This document shows positions 17,349 to 26,862 of a stretch of 64,000 nucleotides of DNA, in pieces. The stretch is taken from the NCBI RefSeq assembly GCF_002177115.1, contig NZ_MVAG01000193.1, positions 124,001-188,000 of the forward strand, written 5' to 3'. The position numbers and the translations under genes were made by a program. The notes under the pieces were generated by a model that made no database searches, had not been told where the DNA came from, and worked only from the letters and a program-made list of their open reading frames with translations. How positions within the stretch are numbered: position 1 is the stretch's first letter; every line of letters starts with the position of its first letter. This DNA comes from Chryseobacterium mucoviscidosis (GTDB lineage: Bacteria > Bacteroidota > Bacteroidia > Flavobacteriales > Weeksellaceae).

Positions 17349-18302
17349 TCATCTTTTCTTGAAAAAAGAATCTACAAACTCCGTACCATTAAATAACTGC
17401 AAATCCTGCATCTTCTCTCCAACGCCTATATATTTTACAGGAATCTGGAACTGGTCTGAAATTCCGATAACAACGCCTCCTTTCGCTGTTCCGTCAAGTT
17501 TGGTTACCGCTAAAGCATTTACTTCCGTAGCGGCTGTAAACTGTTTTGCCTGTTCAAAAGCATTCTGCCCGGTAGAACCGTCAAGAACCAGTAAAATCTC
17601 ATGAGGCGCATCCGGAATAACCTTCTGCATTACTCTCTTGATTTTAGAAAGCTCATTCATTAAATTGATCTTGTTGTGAAGTCTTCCTGCCGTATCAATA
17701 ATAACCACGTCTGCATTTTGGGCAACGGCACTCTGTACCGTATCAAAAGCAACGGAAGCCGGATCTGAGCCCATCTCCTGCTTTACGATAGGAACTCCGA
17801 CTCTCTGGCTCCAGATTACCAGTTGATCCACCGCAGCGGCTCTGAATGTATCTGCCGCGCCTAAAACCACTTTTTTTCCTTCTGAAGTAAACTGATGTGC
17901 CAGTTTTCCGATGGTGGTTGTTTTTCCTACGCCGTTTACACCAACAACCATAATGACGTAAGGCTTTTTGGAAGTGTCGATATTTCCTGTTCCTGCGTGT
18001 GGATTTTCAAGCAGAAGACCTGAGATTTCTTCACGAAGGATTTTATCAAGTTCGTTTACACCAACGTATTTGTCTCTCGCAACACGTTCTTCTATTCTTT
18101 CTATAATTTTGATGGTGGTAGATGCGCCGACGTCGGATGCAATGAGTACTTCTTCAAGATCATCAAGAACTTCATCATCTACTTTGCTTTTGCCGACTAC
18201 GGCTTTCGTCATTTTTTCAAAGAAACCCTGGCTGGATTTTTCCAATCCTTTATCTAACGTTTCTTTTTCTTCTTTTTTAAAAATATTCTTAAACCAACTC
18301 AT
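17349..18302 (-). CDS. ftsY: Signal recognition particle receptor FtsY
   Basis: 317 residues with a short acidic A region (FKKEEKETLDKGLE), the N domain and the SRP-GTPase G domain: GVNGVGKTTTIGKLA (G1), DTFRAAAVDQL, DTAGR (G3), TKLDGTAKGG (G4) and KYIGVGEKMQDLQLF. It docks ribosome-SRP complexes at the inner membrane. The ribosomal-protein cluster lies upstream in the same direction, but a terminator at 18447-18477 suggests separate transcription. Confidence 0.97.
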   Translation of the reverse strand: MSWFKNIFKKEEKETLDKGLEKSSQGFFEKMTKAVVGKSKVDDEVLDDLEEVLIASDVGASTTIKIIERIEERVARDKYVGVNELDKILREEISGLLLENPHAGTGNIDTSKKPYVIMVVGVNGVGKTTTIGKLAHQFTSEGKKVVLGAADTFRAAAVDQLVIWSQRVGVPIVKQEMGSDPASVAFDTVQSAVAQNADVVIIDTAGRLHNKINLMNELSKIKRVMQKVIPDAPHEILLVLDGSTGQNAFEQAKQFTAATEVNALAVTKLDGTAKGGVVIGISDQFQIPVKYIGVGEKMQDLQLFNGTEFVDSFFKKR

Positions 18303-18446
18303 CTTATGAATTATGGAATTTTATGTTGTAATGATGGAAGCGGGAGATGGAGGATTAAAGTTTACAATCTTACTTTACAATAATACGTAATAAACTTCAG
18401 GCATCCAGCTTGTAACTTCCAGATTAGATTAAAAGCAAAGATAACA

Positions 18447-18477
18447 AAAAAACTACCCAAAATATGAGTAGTTTTTT
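18447..18477 (-). terminator. Terminator of the rpmB-rpmG-DUF4295 operon
   Basis: Stem aaaaaactac/gtagtttttt followed by T-rich sequence on the minus strand, 22 nt after the DUF4295 stop. Confidence 0.8.
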
Positions 18478-18498
18478 ATATTGTAAATAAAGTGGAGA

Positions 18499-18648
18499 TT
18501 ATTTTTTCAAATAACCGTCAACTTCGTCTGCATTCATTACTTTTTCTTCGAAAACGTAAGCTCCTGATTTTGGAGACTTCACCATTTTCACCACTTTGGT
18601 CATTTTTTTAGACCCGGTTTGTAGGGTTGCTACTACTTTCTTTGCCAT
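18499..18648 (-). CDS. DUF4295 small basic protein
   Basis: 49 residues starting MAKKVVATLQTGSKKMTKVV and ending VDGYLKK. The Lys-rich start and small size match the DUF4295 family, which follows rpmG in Bacteroidota. It is likely ribosome associated given its charge and operon position. It begins 20 nt after the rpmG stop and is the last gene of the operon. Confidence 0.85.
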   Translation of the reverse strand: MAKKVVATLQTGSKKMTKVVKMVKSPKSGAYVFEEKVMNADEVDGYLKK

Positions 18649-18668
18649 GGTAAATTATATTTTATAAA

Positions 18669-18851
18669 TTACTTGATTTCTTTGTGAACTGTAACTTTCT
18701 TAAGAACAGGATTGTATTTTTTCAATTCCAATCTCTCTGTAGTGTTCTTTTTATTTTTTGTAGAAATGTATCTAGACATTCCTGGCATACCGCTTTCTTT
18801 GTGCTCTGTACATTCAAGGATTACTTGAACTCTATTTCCTTTTTTTGCCAT
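18669..18851 (-). CDS. rpmG: 50S ribosomal protein L33
   Basis: 60 residues, MAKKGNRVQVILECTEHK...YISTKNKKNT..RLELKKYNP, the normal L33 core. Only one Cys is present, so this is the zinc-free form without the two CxxC pairs. It lies 3 nt after rpmB and upstream of DUF4295 in one operon. Confidence 0.97.
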   Translation of the reverse strand: MAKKGNRVQVILECTEHKESGMPGMSRYISTKNKKNTTERLELKKYNPVLKKVTVHKEIK

Positions 18852-18854
18852 GAT

Positions 18855-19097
18855 TTAGTTCTTTTTTATCAATCCGTTTCTAGTAGCTCTTTCAATAGCT
18901 TCCTCGATTCCAATCTTGTTAATCACTCTCAATCCATGAGCTGATACTTTCAGTGTTACGTGCTTATCCTGCTCCGGAAGGTAAAATTTCTTCTCTAATA
19001 AGTTAATTTCAAAACGACGCTTCGTTTTGTTATTAGCGTGAGAAACGTTGTTACCAACCATTGCACGCTTTCCTGTTATTTGGCAAATTCTTGACAT
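18855..19097 (-). CDS. rpmB: 50S ribosomal protein L28
   Basis: 80 residues, MSRICQITGKRAMVGNNVSHANNKTKRRFEINL, the standard L28 start; the C-terminus is normal. It is the first gene of the rpmB-rpmG-DUF4295 operon. Confidence 0.97.
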   Translation of the reverse strand: MSRICQITGKRAMVGNNVSHANNKTKRRFEINLLEKKFYLPEQDKHVTLKVSAHGLRVINKIGIEEAIERATRNGLIKKN

Positions 19098-19289
19098 ATC
19101 TCGATGTTCTTATTTGTACTATAATATTTGAGTGTGCAAAATAACAAAGAATTTTTCAGATAGACAAATGTTTTACAAAATTATTTATAAATAACTTATA
19201 CATTAATCGTTCAGATTTTATGTTAATCTCACTCTCAGTACGTGTTGGCTTCAGGAATGATATATTTCATATTCCCGAAATAATAATTT

Positions 19290-20924
19290 TTAAGCCTTTT
19301 TTGTCTTTCTCTGAAACCAGCGGATTAAAAAATAAAACAGCAGAAATCCTAAAGCAAAAACGGAGAATCTCGACAGAAGATCTCCTGATCTTGTATAAAA
19401 AGTCATCCCGTCATAAAGGTTTATTTTAGAAAATAAAGCGGTTTTATCGCCGTAAAAAGTATCTTCCATGATTTCCCCTTTCGCATTAATATGAGCGGAA
19501 ATTCCGCTGTTTGCAGCTCTTGCGATTTCTCTTCGGGTTTCAATAGCTCTTAATTTTGCGTAGGAAAGAAGCTGTTTATGCCCTTCTGTAACACCCCACC
19601 ATGAATCGTTCGTCATGATGGCTAAAAAGTTCGCCCCTTTTTTTACATATTCTCCCGTAAATTCACCATAAATACTTTCATAACAGATGATAGGGGCAAT
19701 TTTTCCTTTGTTGAAAGGATTTGAAAATGCAACCCTTTCTTTATCGGTTCCCAAAGAAGCAACTGTTCCTCCCAGATTAATCATTGCATCACCCAGAAGT
19801 GGCTTCAAATAATTCATATAAGGGAAAATTTCCACACCCGGAACCAGCTTTCCTTTATGATACACTTCTACTTTCTGATTCGGAATAACCTGCACCGCCG
19901 AATTGAAACTTTCCACCCAAAGTCCTGTGTGAATCTGATACGCTTCTTTTGGCAGATTGTTTTCATTTGTAAAAAAACGATGCGAAGAAATTCCTGTTGC
20001 AAAAACCGAACCCGGATGTTTGGCTAAAAACCCTTTAAGATTGTTTAAAATAACACTCTTTTCAAAAGCGGTTTCCGAAATAGAACCTCTTCCCGGAAGC
20101 GCAGTTTCGGGCGCGATGTAATAGTCTATTTTTGTTTTGGAATTTCTTTCTGCTAGGTTTAGAAGATCGTTTTCAATCGTTAAGCTGTCCTGCGTGTATT
20201 TTTCTGCATACGGATCCAGATCAGGCTGAAGCATCAGAACATTAACGCTTCCGATGGGTTTTTCATCAAAATTATTATATTTCACCACAGAAATAATCAT
20301 CGGAATAATGATTAAAGCGGCAACAATGGATGTGTTTTTAATGAGTTCTTTTCTTTTTCTCCCTGCTTCCCAGATTCTTACAGTGTAGAAAATCAATACA
20401 TTAATGAGCAGGATCCAGAAACTTCCGCCGGTTGCTCCTAAAGTATCGTACCACTGGATAAGTTTAGGATAATCGGAAAAAACATTTCCCAGATTCAGCC
20501 ATGGCCACGTTAATTCCCATCCCAAATGGAACTTTTCAAAACTCATCCAGATCGCGATCAGAAATCCTAATCCCCAATATGTTCCCTGTGCATTTTTGTA
20601 CCAGTGATAGCATTGGAAAACCAATGAATACAGGAAAGAATTGACCAATACCGGAAATACAACCGCCATCATAGAATGGCTTCCGTCCGGATTTTTTGAA
20701 CCATAAAGCCATCCTGTTGTTACCACATTCCAAATCACAAAACAGAGGTAGGAAAGTCCGAAAACCACCCAGCTTTTTCTGTTGTAATCTGAAAATTTAG
20801 ACACGCCGTGTTCCATCATCAAAAGCGGGACAAGCGCAAAAAATATAAAAAACGGAACGCCGTAAGTAGGCCACGAAACGGACAAAAGCATCGCTGAAAT
20901 GAGCGTAAGTAAAACGTATTTCAT
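19290..20924 (-). CDS. lnt: Apolipoprotein N-acyltransferase
   Basis: 544 residues. About six hydrophobic segments occupy the N-terminal ~200 residues (SWPTYGVPFFIFFALVPLL and onward), then a nitrilase-like periplasmic domain and a last membrane helix. The catalytic triad appears as Glu in YIAPETALPG, Lys in YHKGKLVPGVE and Cys in PIICYESIYG. It adds the third acyl chain to lipoproteins at the inner membrane, which fits the lipoproteins encoded in this window. Confidence 0.95.
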   Translation of the reverse strand: MKYVLLTLISAMLLSVSWPTYGVPFFIFFALVPLLMMEHGVSKFSDYNRKSWVVFGLSYLCFVIWNVVTTGWLYGSKNPDGSHSMMAVVFPVLVNSFLYSLVFQCYHWYKNAQGTYWGLGFLIAIWMSFEKFHLGWELTWPWLNLGNVFSDYPKLIQWYDTLGATGGSFWILLINVLIFYTVRIWEAGRKRKELIKNTSIVAALIIIPMIISVVKYNNFDEKPIGSVNVLMLQPDLDPYAEKYTQDSLTIENDLLNLAERNSKTKIDYYIAPETALPGRGSISETAFEKSVILNNLKGFLAKHPGSVFATGISSHRFFTNENNLPKEAYQIHTGLWVESFNSAVQVIPNQKVEVYHKGKLVPGVEIFPYMNYLKPLLGDAMINLGGTVASLGTDKERVAFSNPFNKGKIAPIICYESIYGEFTGEYVKKGANFLAIMTNDSWWGVTEGHKQLLSYAKLRAIETRREIARAANSGISAHINAKGEIMEDTFYGDKTALFSKINLYDGMTFYTRSGDLLSRFSVFALGFLLFYFLIRWFQRKTKKA

Positions 20925-20965
20925 TAAATTGATTTAACATACAAATTTAATGTTTTTGAAATGAA

Positions 20966-20973
20966 TAAATTTG
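20966..20973 (+). promoter_or_regulatory. Promoter -7 element abutting the vanZ-like start
   Basis: TAAATTTG ends 6 nt before the ATG at 20980, so the transcript would be leaderless or nearly so. Confidence 0.5.
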
Positions 20974-20979
20974 CAAACG

Positions 20980-21402
20980 ATGTTAAAGAAATTTTATAAA
21001 ATCATTATTGTTCCTTACACCCTGTTTTTGCTGTACCTCATGTTTTTCGGGATGGGCAGAACGCAGATGGAAGATAATCTGTTAACCATAGAGCCGATAT
21101 TTTCTACCATCAATTTCATTAAAGGATGTATTTCATGGAAAGAAATCGTGACCATTGTTGCGGGAAATGTGGTGATGTTTATTCCTTTCGGATTTCTCGG
21201 CTGGATTTTTCCCAGACTTCAGGATTTACAGAATCTCCTTTTTACGTTTATTTCGGCAATTACCATTGTGGAAGCAATTCAGTACTTTTCCAGAATGGGG
21301 ATTTTTGAAGTGGATGATATTATTCTGAATACTTTTGGTGTATTTCTAGGCTTTTTAATGAAGAATTTTATCGAAAAACGATTTCCAAACGGGATAGTTT
21401 GA
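20980..21402 (+). CDS. VanZ family membrane protein
   Basis: 140 residues with four hydrophobic helices. The VanZ-like pattern includes NVVMFIPFGFLGWIFP and VEAIQYFSRMGIFEVDDIILNTFGVFLGF. VanZ-like proteins are inner-membrane proteins of unclear activity, named after a teicoplanin-resistance protein. I start at the ATG at 20980; the alternative TTG at 20971 lies inside the promoter element. Confidence 0.88.
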   Translation: MLKKFYKIIIVPYTLFLLYLMFFGMGRTQMEDNLLTIEPIFSTINFIKGCISWKEIVTIVAGNVVMFIPFGFLGWIFPRLQDLQNLLFTFISAITIVEAIQYFSRMGIFEVDDIILNTFGVFLGFLMKNFIEKRFPNGIV

Positions 21403-21510
21403 AATATTTAAGAATACATCAACAGGAATGGGTTTTTAGTTCATTATAATGATGAAAAAAACTCAGTTCGGATAAGAAATAAGTTTAAATAATTGATTTG
21501 TAGTATTGTA

Positions 21511-21690
21511 TTAATTTATCGCAAAAAAAACAAAAGATTTTTTTAAATTATTAAAAGTTGATAAGCTAAACAAAGGCACTTCGTTTATTTAAAAAAAGAC
21601 AAAAATGGTATTACTTTGATAAGTTTTACGTGTTTGTATATCTTAAAAACTGAATTCCTGATAATTGAATCTCTTTGTTTAACCTTGCGG
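21511..21690 (+). repeat. Dispersed intergenic repeat, copy 1
   Basis: About 180 bp, similar over its whole length to the reverse complement of 32704-32882. Shared blocks include gctaaacaaaggcacttcg, atatcttaaaaactgaattc and ctttgtttaaccttgcg. It is non-coding. The rest of the 21403-21801 gap holds a terminator. Confidence 0.85.
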
Positions 21691-21726
21691 TTAAGAAGAC
21701 TTATCCCGAACTTAGGTTAAAAAAAG

Positions 21727-21777
21727 AAAATCGGCTTTAGCCAAAACGTAGCATAAATTCTGACTAAAGTCGATTTT
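21727..21777. terminator. Terminator between the vanZ-like gene and proC
   Basis: Stem aaaatcggctttag/ctaaagtcgatttt with one mismatch and a 23-nt loop, lying between convergent genes. Confidence 0.7.
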
Positions 21778-21801
21778 TATTTATCCTCTGAAAAAGTCTG
21801 A

Positions 21802-22605
21802 TTATCCATTCAGTTCCTTCGCACGTTTTTCTGCACTCAGAATTCCGCCCTTCAGAATTTCCTTTAAATTATTTTCATTGAAGGATTTCAGGGCAGCTTC
21901 AGTGGTTCCGCCTTTGGAAGCCACATCTTTTATGAGTTCTTCCAGACTTTTATCCGAATTGTTGATTAAATGATACGCTCCCAACATCGTCTGTTTTACA
22001 AAAAGCTGGGAAAGATTTTCTTCGATTCCCATTTCTACGCCTGCTTTTATCATCGCATCGATAATGTAGTAAAAATAAGCAGGTCCGCTCCCCGAAAGCG
22101 CCGTAACACTGTCCAACAATTCTTCATTTTCCAGATAAACAGATCTTCCGGTAGAATTTAATAGTCTCTCAATACTAATTAACTGGCTGAAAGAAATTCC
22201 TTCCGCAGAAGTGTAGCCTGTAATTCCCATTCCGAGAAGAGTAGGAGAGTTGGGCATGGCTCTTACAACCAAAGGATGATTTAATAATTTCTGAATTTTC
22301 TCGATTTTAATTCCTGCCATAATTGATAAAACCATCTGGTTTTCTTTTAACTGAAACCGGAAATTTTCCGCTACGTGCTGAAAATCCTGAGGTTTTACGG
22401 CGATGATAATTAAATCTGCGTCCAGATCATTCACTTCATCGAAAGTAGAGATCTTAGACTTTGGGAATTCTTCCGAAATTTTTGAAAATTTAGACTGGTT
22501 TCTTGTAATTAAATGAAGGTTTTCAGGCTTTATCAGTTCGTATTTCAAAAAAGACTTTGAAAAGGATAAGCCCATATTTCCGGCTCCGAGAATTGCTATT
22601 TTCAT
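21802..22605 (-). CDS. proC: Pyrroline-5-carboxylate reductase
   Basis: 267 residues. Rossmann start ILGAGNMGLSFSKSFL, then IIAVKPQDF, VVRAMPNSPTLLGMGITG and the C-terminal signature SGSGPAYFYYIIDAM...TMLGAYHLI...VASKGGTTEAAL. It catalyses the last step of proline synthesis with NAD(P)H. Complete and monocistronic. Confidence 0.96.
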   Translation of the reverse strand: MKIAILGAGNMGLSFSKSFLKYELIKPENLHLITRNQSKFSKISEEFPKSKISTFDEVNDLDADLIIIAVKPQDFQHVAENFRFQLKENQMVLSIMAGIKIEKIQKLLNHPLVVRAMPNSPTLLGMGITGYTSAEGISFSQLISIERLLNSTGRSVYLENEELLDSVTALSGSGPAYFYYIIDAMIKAGVEMGIEENLSQLFVKQTMLGAYHLINNSDKSLEELIKDVASKGGTTEAALKSFNENNLKEILKGGILSAEKRAKELNG

Positions 22606-22748
22606 ATTTGTGTGTTTTTATTATTCTGATAATTAGTTCTAAAGTTAGTAAAATTGTTTAAAATCACGAAAATCACAACAGGTTGGATTTTAAATAGTTT
22701 TTGTGATTAATTTTTATAACAAATTGAAAGGTCTTTTTGGAAATGTTT

Positions 22749-23762
22749 TTAAATAATATTCACCTCCCTTTCCAGTTCAATCCCGAATTTTTCTTTTACA
22801 GAATTAATAATCTCCGTCGAAAAATCAAAAATTTCCTTTCCGGTTGCGTTTCCGGTTGCGTTAACGATGACCAGAGCCTGCAACTTGTGAGAGGCAACAT
22901 TTCCTATTTGTTTTCCTTTCCAGCCGGATTGTTCAATCAGCCATCCTGCAGGAACTTTTACAGAATTTCCGTTCGGATATCCCGGAATATTTTCAAATTT
23001 CTGCTGTAATGCTTCAAACTGAGCCAAAGGAATCGAGGGATTTTTAAAGAAACTTCCCGCATTTCCTGTTTCTTTCGGATCAGGTAATTTGCTTTGCCGG
23101 ATATTGATAACCGCTCTGGAAACATCCTGAATCGTAGGATTTTCAATACCTGAACTTTCAAGTTCAGACTGTATCGCGCCGTACTCTGTTTTGATCTTAT
23201 GATTTCGGAAGGTAAGTCTGAACGAAACTTCTAAAATCACATATTTTCCTTTTCCTTCCTGCTTAAAAATTGAGTCTCTGTACCCGAATCTGCATTTTTC
23301 AAGATCAAAAGTTTCAATTTCCAGAGTTTCAAGATTTAAAACCTTGCAGTCATAAAAAACATCTTTAATTTCCGTTCCGTAAGCTCCGATATTCTGCATC
23401 GGCGAAGTTCCTACGTTCCCAGGAATTAAAGAAAGGTTTTCCAGTCCTCCAAAATTCTTATCCAGACAGAACATCACGAATTCGTGCCAGTTTTCGCCTG
23501 CTTTTGCGGTAACCAAAACTTCGTTCTCATTTACAGGCAGCACAGAAATTCCTTTCAGGTTTAATTTAATCACCAATCCGTCAAAATCTTTTGTAAATAA
23601 AACATTGCTTCCGCCTCCTAAAAATAAAGTAGTAAGCGAATGAGAATTGGAGAAACTAATGGCTTCTTTCAGTTCTTCAACGGTAAGTATTTCGGTGAAA
23701 TATCTTGCTTTTACATCTACCCCGAAAGTATTGTATGGCTTTAGTGAATAATTTTCGTGCAT
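22749..23762 (-). CDS. murB: UDP-N-acetylenolpyruvoylglucosamine reductase
   Basis: 337 residues, type I MurB. An N-terminal FAD-binding domain carries YNTFGVDVKA and FLGGGSNVLF. SLIPGNVGTSPMQNIGAYG and GYRDSIFKQ follow, and then GNAGSFFKNP with the catalytic Ser, and PAGWLIEQSGWKGKQIG. It reduces enolpyruvyl-UDP-GlcNAc to UDP-MurNAc. It follows a small lipoprotein gene by 4 nt in the same direction, so they are probably co-transcribed. Confidence 0.96.
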   Translation of the reverse strand: MHENYSLKPYNTFGVDVKARYFTEILTVEELKEAISFSNSHSLTTLFLGGGSNVLFTKDFDGLVIKLNLKGISVLPVNENEVLVTAKAGENWHEFVMFCLDKNFGGLENLSLIPGNVGTSPMQNIGAYGTEIKDVFYDCKVLNLETLEIETFDLEKCRFGYRDSIFKQEGKGKYVILEVSFRLTFRNHKIKTEYGAIQSELESSGIENPTIQDVSRAVINIRQSKLPDPKETGNAGSFFKNPSIPLAQFEALQQKFENIPGYPNGNSVKVPAGWLIEQSGWKGKQIGNVASHKLQALVIVNATGNATGKEIFDFSTEIINSVKEKFGIELEREVNII

Positions 23763-23766
23763 TGTT

Positions 23767-24246
23767 TTAGTTATATTCTGTTGGAAGAAGGGCGTTAATC
23801 TGGTCTTTTAATTTCTGAAGCTGTTGATAATAAATAGTATCTGAATACGAATTTACATAAACGTGGTATTTTTTCGGTGTTCTGATCTGGAAAGTTTCAT
23901 CAAATCCGTCAACCGGCTGTTTGCTGGGAGAGCTTTCGATTTTGTCTAATGTTTTTACATTAAGAGACGCCGTTACTCTTTTCCAGATTTGCGGGGTTAT
24001 TGCAGATTTCCATTCTTTGTGGATTTTCTTTGCTGAAATTCCCTGTTCTGCAAAAACAGAATCTTTGTTAATTTTTACGATTTTGTAATTTCCGAGATCC
24101 CCGCCAATATCCGAATAGCTTATTGAAATAATTTCGTTGGCGTTTCCGGAATAATTTTCTTCCTTTTTGCGGTTACATGAAAAAAATATCAGCAATAAAA
24201 TAAATAGTGAGAACAATTTCAAACTATGATATTTTATTGCTGACAT
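23767..24246 (-). CDS. Small lipoprotein of unknown function
   Basis: 159 residues with a lipoprotein signal peptide (FILLLIFFSCNRKKEEN, lipobox Cys at about residue 24). The soluble domain has no recognised motif. The stop is 4 nt from murB and its start is 16 nt from the aminotransferase stop, so it sits in a three-gene run. It should be anchored in the inner or outer membrane, facing the periplasm. Confidence 0.8.
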   Translation of the reverse strand: MSAIKYHSLKLFSLFILLLIFFSCNRKKEENYSGNANEIISISYSDIGGDLGNYKIVKINKDSVFAEQGISAKKIHKEWKSAITPQIWKRVTASLNVKTLDKIESSPSKQPVDGFDETFQIRTPKKYHVYVNSYSDTIYYQQLQKLKDQINALLPTEYN

Positions 24247-24262
24247 ATTATGTTAGTTTAAA

Positions 24263-25468
24263 TTAAAGACTGAATTCTGATTTGTATTTTTCAAGAGCAT
24301 CTTTAAGGATTGCTGCGCTTCTTCTTAAATCTTCCTCTTTCAGAACGTAAGCAATTCTTACCTGCTTTTTCCCCAGTTCCGGATTGCTGTAGAATCCTCC
24401 TGCAGGAGCCACCATAATGGTTTCGTTATTGTGGGAATAGCTTTCCAGAAGCCATTGTGCAAACTTTTCAGTATCGTCTACCGGAAGTTCCGCAACGCAG
24501 TAGAATGCGCCTTTCGGTTTTGGGCAGATTACTCCCGGAATGGCGTTCAGTAAATCTACCAGAACATTTCTTCTGTGTGTATATTCTTCTCTTACCGCTC
24601 TGATGTACGCTCCGTCATTTTGGTGAGCCGCCGTTGCCGCGATCTGTCCCAATAAAACAGGACTTAATCTTGCCTGTGCAAAAAGCATTGCCGCATCGTG
24701 GATTTTTTTAGAACGGGTAATCATACATCCGATTCTTACGCCGCACATTGAATAACGTTTTGATTCTGAATCGATAATGATGCAGTTTTCTGCCAGTTCA
24801 GGAAAAGCCAGCATAGAAACCTGCTGTTTTCCATCGTAAACATACTCTCTGTATACTTCGTCTGAAATAACAACGATGTCATATTTTAAAGCAATCTCTG
24901 CTAATTTCTGAAGTTCTTCACGGGTGTAAAGATAACCGGTAGGATTTCCGGGGTTGCAGATAACGATAGCTCTTGTTTTTTCAGTGATTTTTTTCTCAAA
25001 TTCTTCAACCGGAGGAAGTGCAAAACCAGTATCGATGGTAGAAGGAATTGCCACTACATTTACATTGAAAGTACTTGTAAATCCGTTATAATTGGCATAA
25101 TAAGGTTCAGGAATAATTACTTCATCACCATCATCACACAAAGTAGAGATGGCGAAATTTAAAGCTTCTGATCCTCCGTTGGTTACAATGAAATTATCTG
25201 GTGTAAGATCTGTGAAATCCAATGAATGATAATATTCTGTAAGTGCTTTTCTGTAGTCGATATTTCCTTCAGAAAGAGCATATTCCAATACTTTTAAATC
25301 AATATTCTTTAAAGCATTAAGTGCCGTTTCCGGAGTTTCAATATCCGGTTGCCCGATATTAAGATGATAAACTTTTGTCCCTTTCTGCTTCGCTTTTAGG
25401 GCGAAAGGAACCAATTTTCTTACCGGCGATGGCGGCATGTGGAGTGCTCTGTTTGAAATATTCGGCAT
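24263..25468 (-). CDS. Class I/II pyridoxal-phosphate aminotransferase
   Basis: 401 residues of fold-type I. Visible are NIGQPDIETP, VTNGGSEALNF (cofactor phosphate), NPGNPTGYLY, VVISDEVYREYVYDG with the Asp/Tyr pair, and SESKRYSMCGVRIG with the PLP-binding Lys. It resembles aspartate/aromatic aminotransferases of the AspC-like group; the amino acid used cannot be told. It heads the run with the lipoprotein gene and murB. Confidence 0.92.
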   Translation of the reverse strand: MPNISNRALHMPPSPVRKLVPFALKAKQKGTKVYHLNIGQPDIETPETALNALKNIDLKVLEYALSEGNIDYRKALTEYYHSLDFTDLTPDNFIVTNGGSEALNFAISTLCDDGDEVIIPEPYYANYNGFTSTFNVNVVAIPSTIDTGFALPPVEEFEKKITEKTRAIVICNPGNPTGYLYTREELQKLAEIALKYDIVVISDEVYREYVYDGKQQVSMLAFPELAENCIIIDSESKRYSMCGVRIGCMITRSKKIHDAAMLFAQARLSPVLLGQIAATAAHQNDGAYIRAVREEYTHRRNVLVDLLNAIPGVICPKPKGAFYCVAELPVDDTEKFAQWLLESYSHNNETIMVAPAGGFYSNPELGKKQVRIAYVLKEEDLRRSAAILKDALEKYKSEFSL

Positions 25469-25639
25469 TGTTCAAAAAATTTGTATGGCAAAAATAAGAT
25501 ATAATTTCTCAATAATAAAATAAAGCTTGTAAAGAAAGAATTTTAACAGATTGAGTTGAATGTTTTGCTTTAAGAACCCCTTTAAAGTGAATATTTCCTT
25601 AATAATAGATACAGAAAGTGTTTTATTAATAATTTATTT

Positions 25640-25647
25640 TACTTTTG
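25640..25647 (+). promoter_or_regulatory. Promoter -7 element
   Basis: TACTTTTG, 20 nt before the ATG at 25668. It supports the shorter start of the next gene. Confidence 0.6.
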
Positions 25648-25667
25648 CCCGGAACTTAAATAGATAT

Positions 25668-26852
25668 ATGAAGAAATTAAATTTACTTTTTCCTGTTGTT
25701 TTGTTTTCGGTTCAGTCTGTTTTCGGGCAGAGAATTGATAAAGAAACCATCAGTTTTCAGTTGCTGAAAGAGCCTGTTTTTACAACAGATCTTGCCAACA
25801 GAAATTACACCATCACGGTAAAATCCCCTTATAATATTACGAAAGATGATGTTTTAAGGATGTCTAAAGAAGAGCATCAGAATCAGGTAAATAATTATCA
25901 GACGAATGTAGAAACAGCGAAAATCGAACATCAGGAAAGGCTGAAAGATTATGAAGCAGAAGTAAAAAAGCTTCAGGAAAAATTCAAGCTTGAATCTGCT
26001 GAGTACAATAAATTATCTGCTGTCGAAAAAATTGCCGCTGTAAACGGAGCGCCAATTTTAAGGCTGCCTTCAAGACCTGTCCTCAATATTCCGCCGATGC
26101 CGGTGTACAGACAGCCCGATCTTAAAGATGCTTTAATTGTCGATAATAAAATTCTCGCTTCTCAGATGGATGTTGCCGGATTTTCAAAAGGAGGGAATCA
26201 TCTTGATGTGCTTGTTGAAATGGAAAGAACGAATTTTCAGGACAATCAGGGGAAAACATTCGCCAATCAGCCGGTGCGAATTGTCGGAAAACAGAACGGA
26301 GTGGTTAAATTAGACAAAACGTACTTTTCAGATTTTGCCGAGATCGCAAGTGTACCTACAAATGAAATCAACCTCAATGTCCACGAAAAAAGATATCTAC
26401 AGAGAACAATGGACCGTACAAGAAATATCATCAATGATCATTTCGGATATCAGACCATTAATTCATCGGTTACTTTAGAAACGGTAAAAAATAAAGGAGA
26501 CTACGATGATCTGGAAAAAGCATATATCTATGTAACGACGAATCTTAAAAAGCTTCAAGCAAAATCCGATTACGCGCCCAATAAAGTTGCCATGGAAAAT
26601 ATGCAGAAGGGAATCGAAATGTGGAAAACAGCACTTACCAAAGTCAATTACAACGATAAAAAAGCCCCTTACAACCAGAAAATAGGAGAGTACCTTTATT
26701 TCAATTTAATAAGGCTGAACCTTGCTTTGGGAAATTACACAGAAGCGGAAAAATATTTAAACGAACTTCAGGAACATTTGGTAGACATCAAACTGTCTTA
26801 CGATGCGAACCTCGAATTAAAAAGATTAGAAGAAAAAATTTATAATAACTAA
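25668..26852 (+). CDS. Secreted protein with C-terminal TPR-like helices, unknown function
   Basis: 394 residues from the ATG at 25668, which gives a clean signal peptide (MKKLNLLFPVVLFSVQSVFG). The longer frame from 25560 would bury it behind the promoter. Residues ~75-130 are a charged coiled coil (EHQERLKDYEAEVKKLQEKF). The C-terminal region has helix pairs reminiscent of tetratricopeptide repeats (YLYFNLIRLNLALGNYTEAEKYLNEL). It is followed after 10 nt by another secreted protein, so the two likely act together in the periplasm. No family name is certain. Confidence 0.8.
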   Translation: MKKLNLLFPVVLFSVQSVFGQRIDKETISFQLLKEPVFTTDLANRNYTITVKSPYNITKDDVLRMSKEEHQNQVNNYQTNVETAKIEHQERLKDYEAEVKKLQEKFKLESAEYNKLSAVEKIAAVNGAPILRLPSRPVLNIPPMPVYRQPDLKDALIVDNKILASQMDVAGFSKGGNHLDVLVEMERTNFQDNQGKTFANQPVRIVGKQNGVVKLDKTYFSDFAEIASVPTNEINLNVHEKRYLQRTMDRTRNIINDHFGYQTINSSVTLETVKNKGDYDDLEKAYIYVTTNLKKLQAKSDYAPNKVAMENMQKGIEMWKTALTKVNYNDKKAPYNQKIGEYLYFNLIRLNLALGNYTEAEKYLNELQEHLVDIKLSYDANLELKRLEEKIYNN

Positions 26853-26862
26853 AGAAAATAAT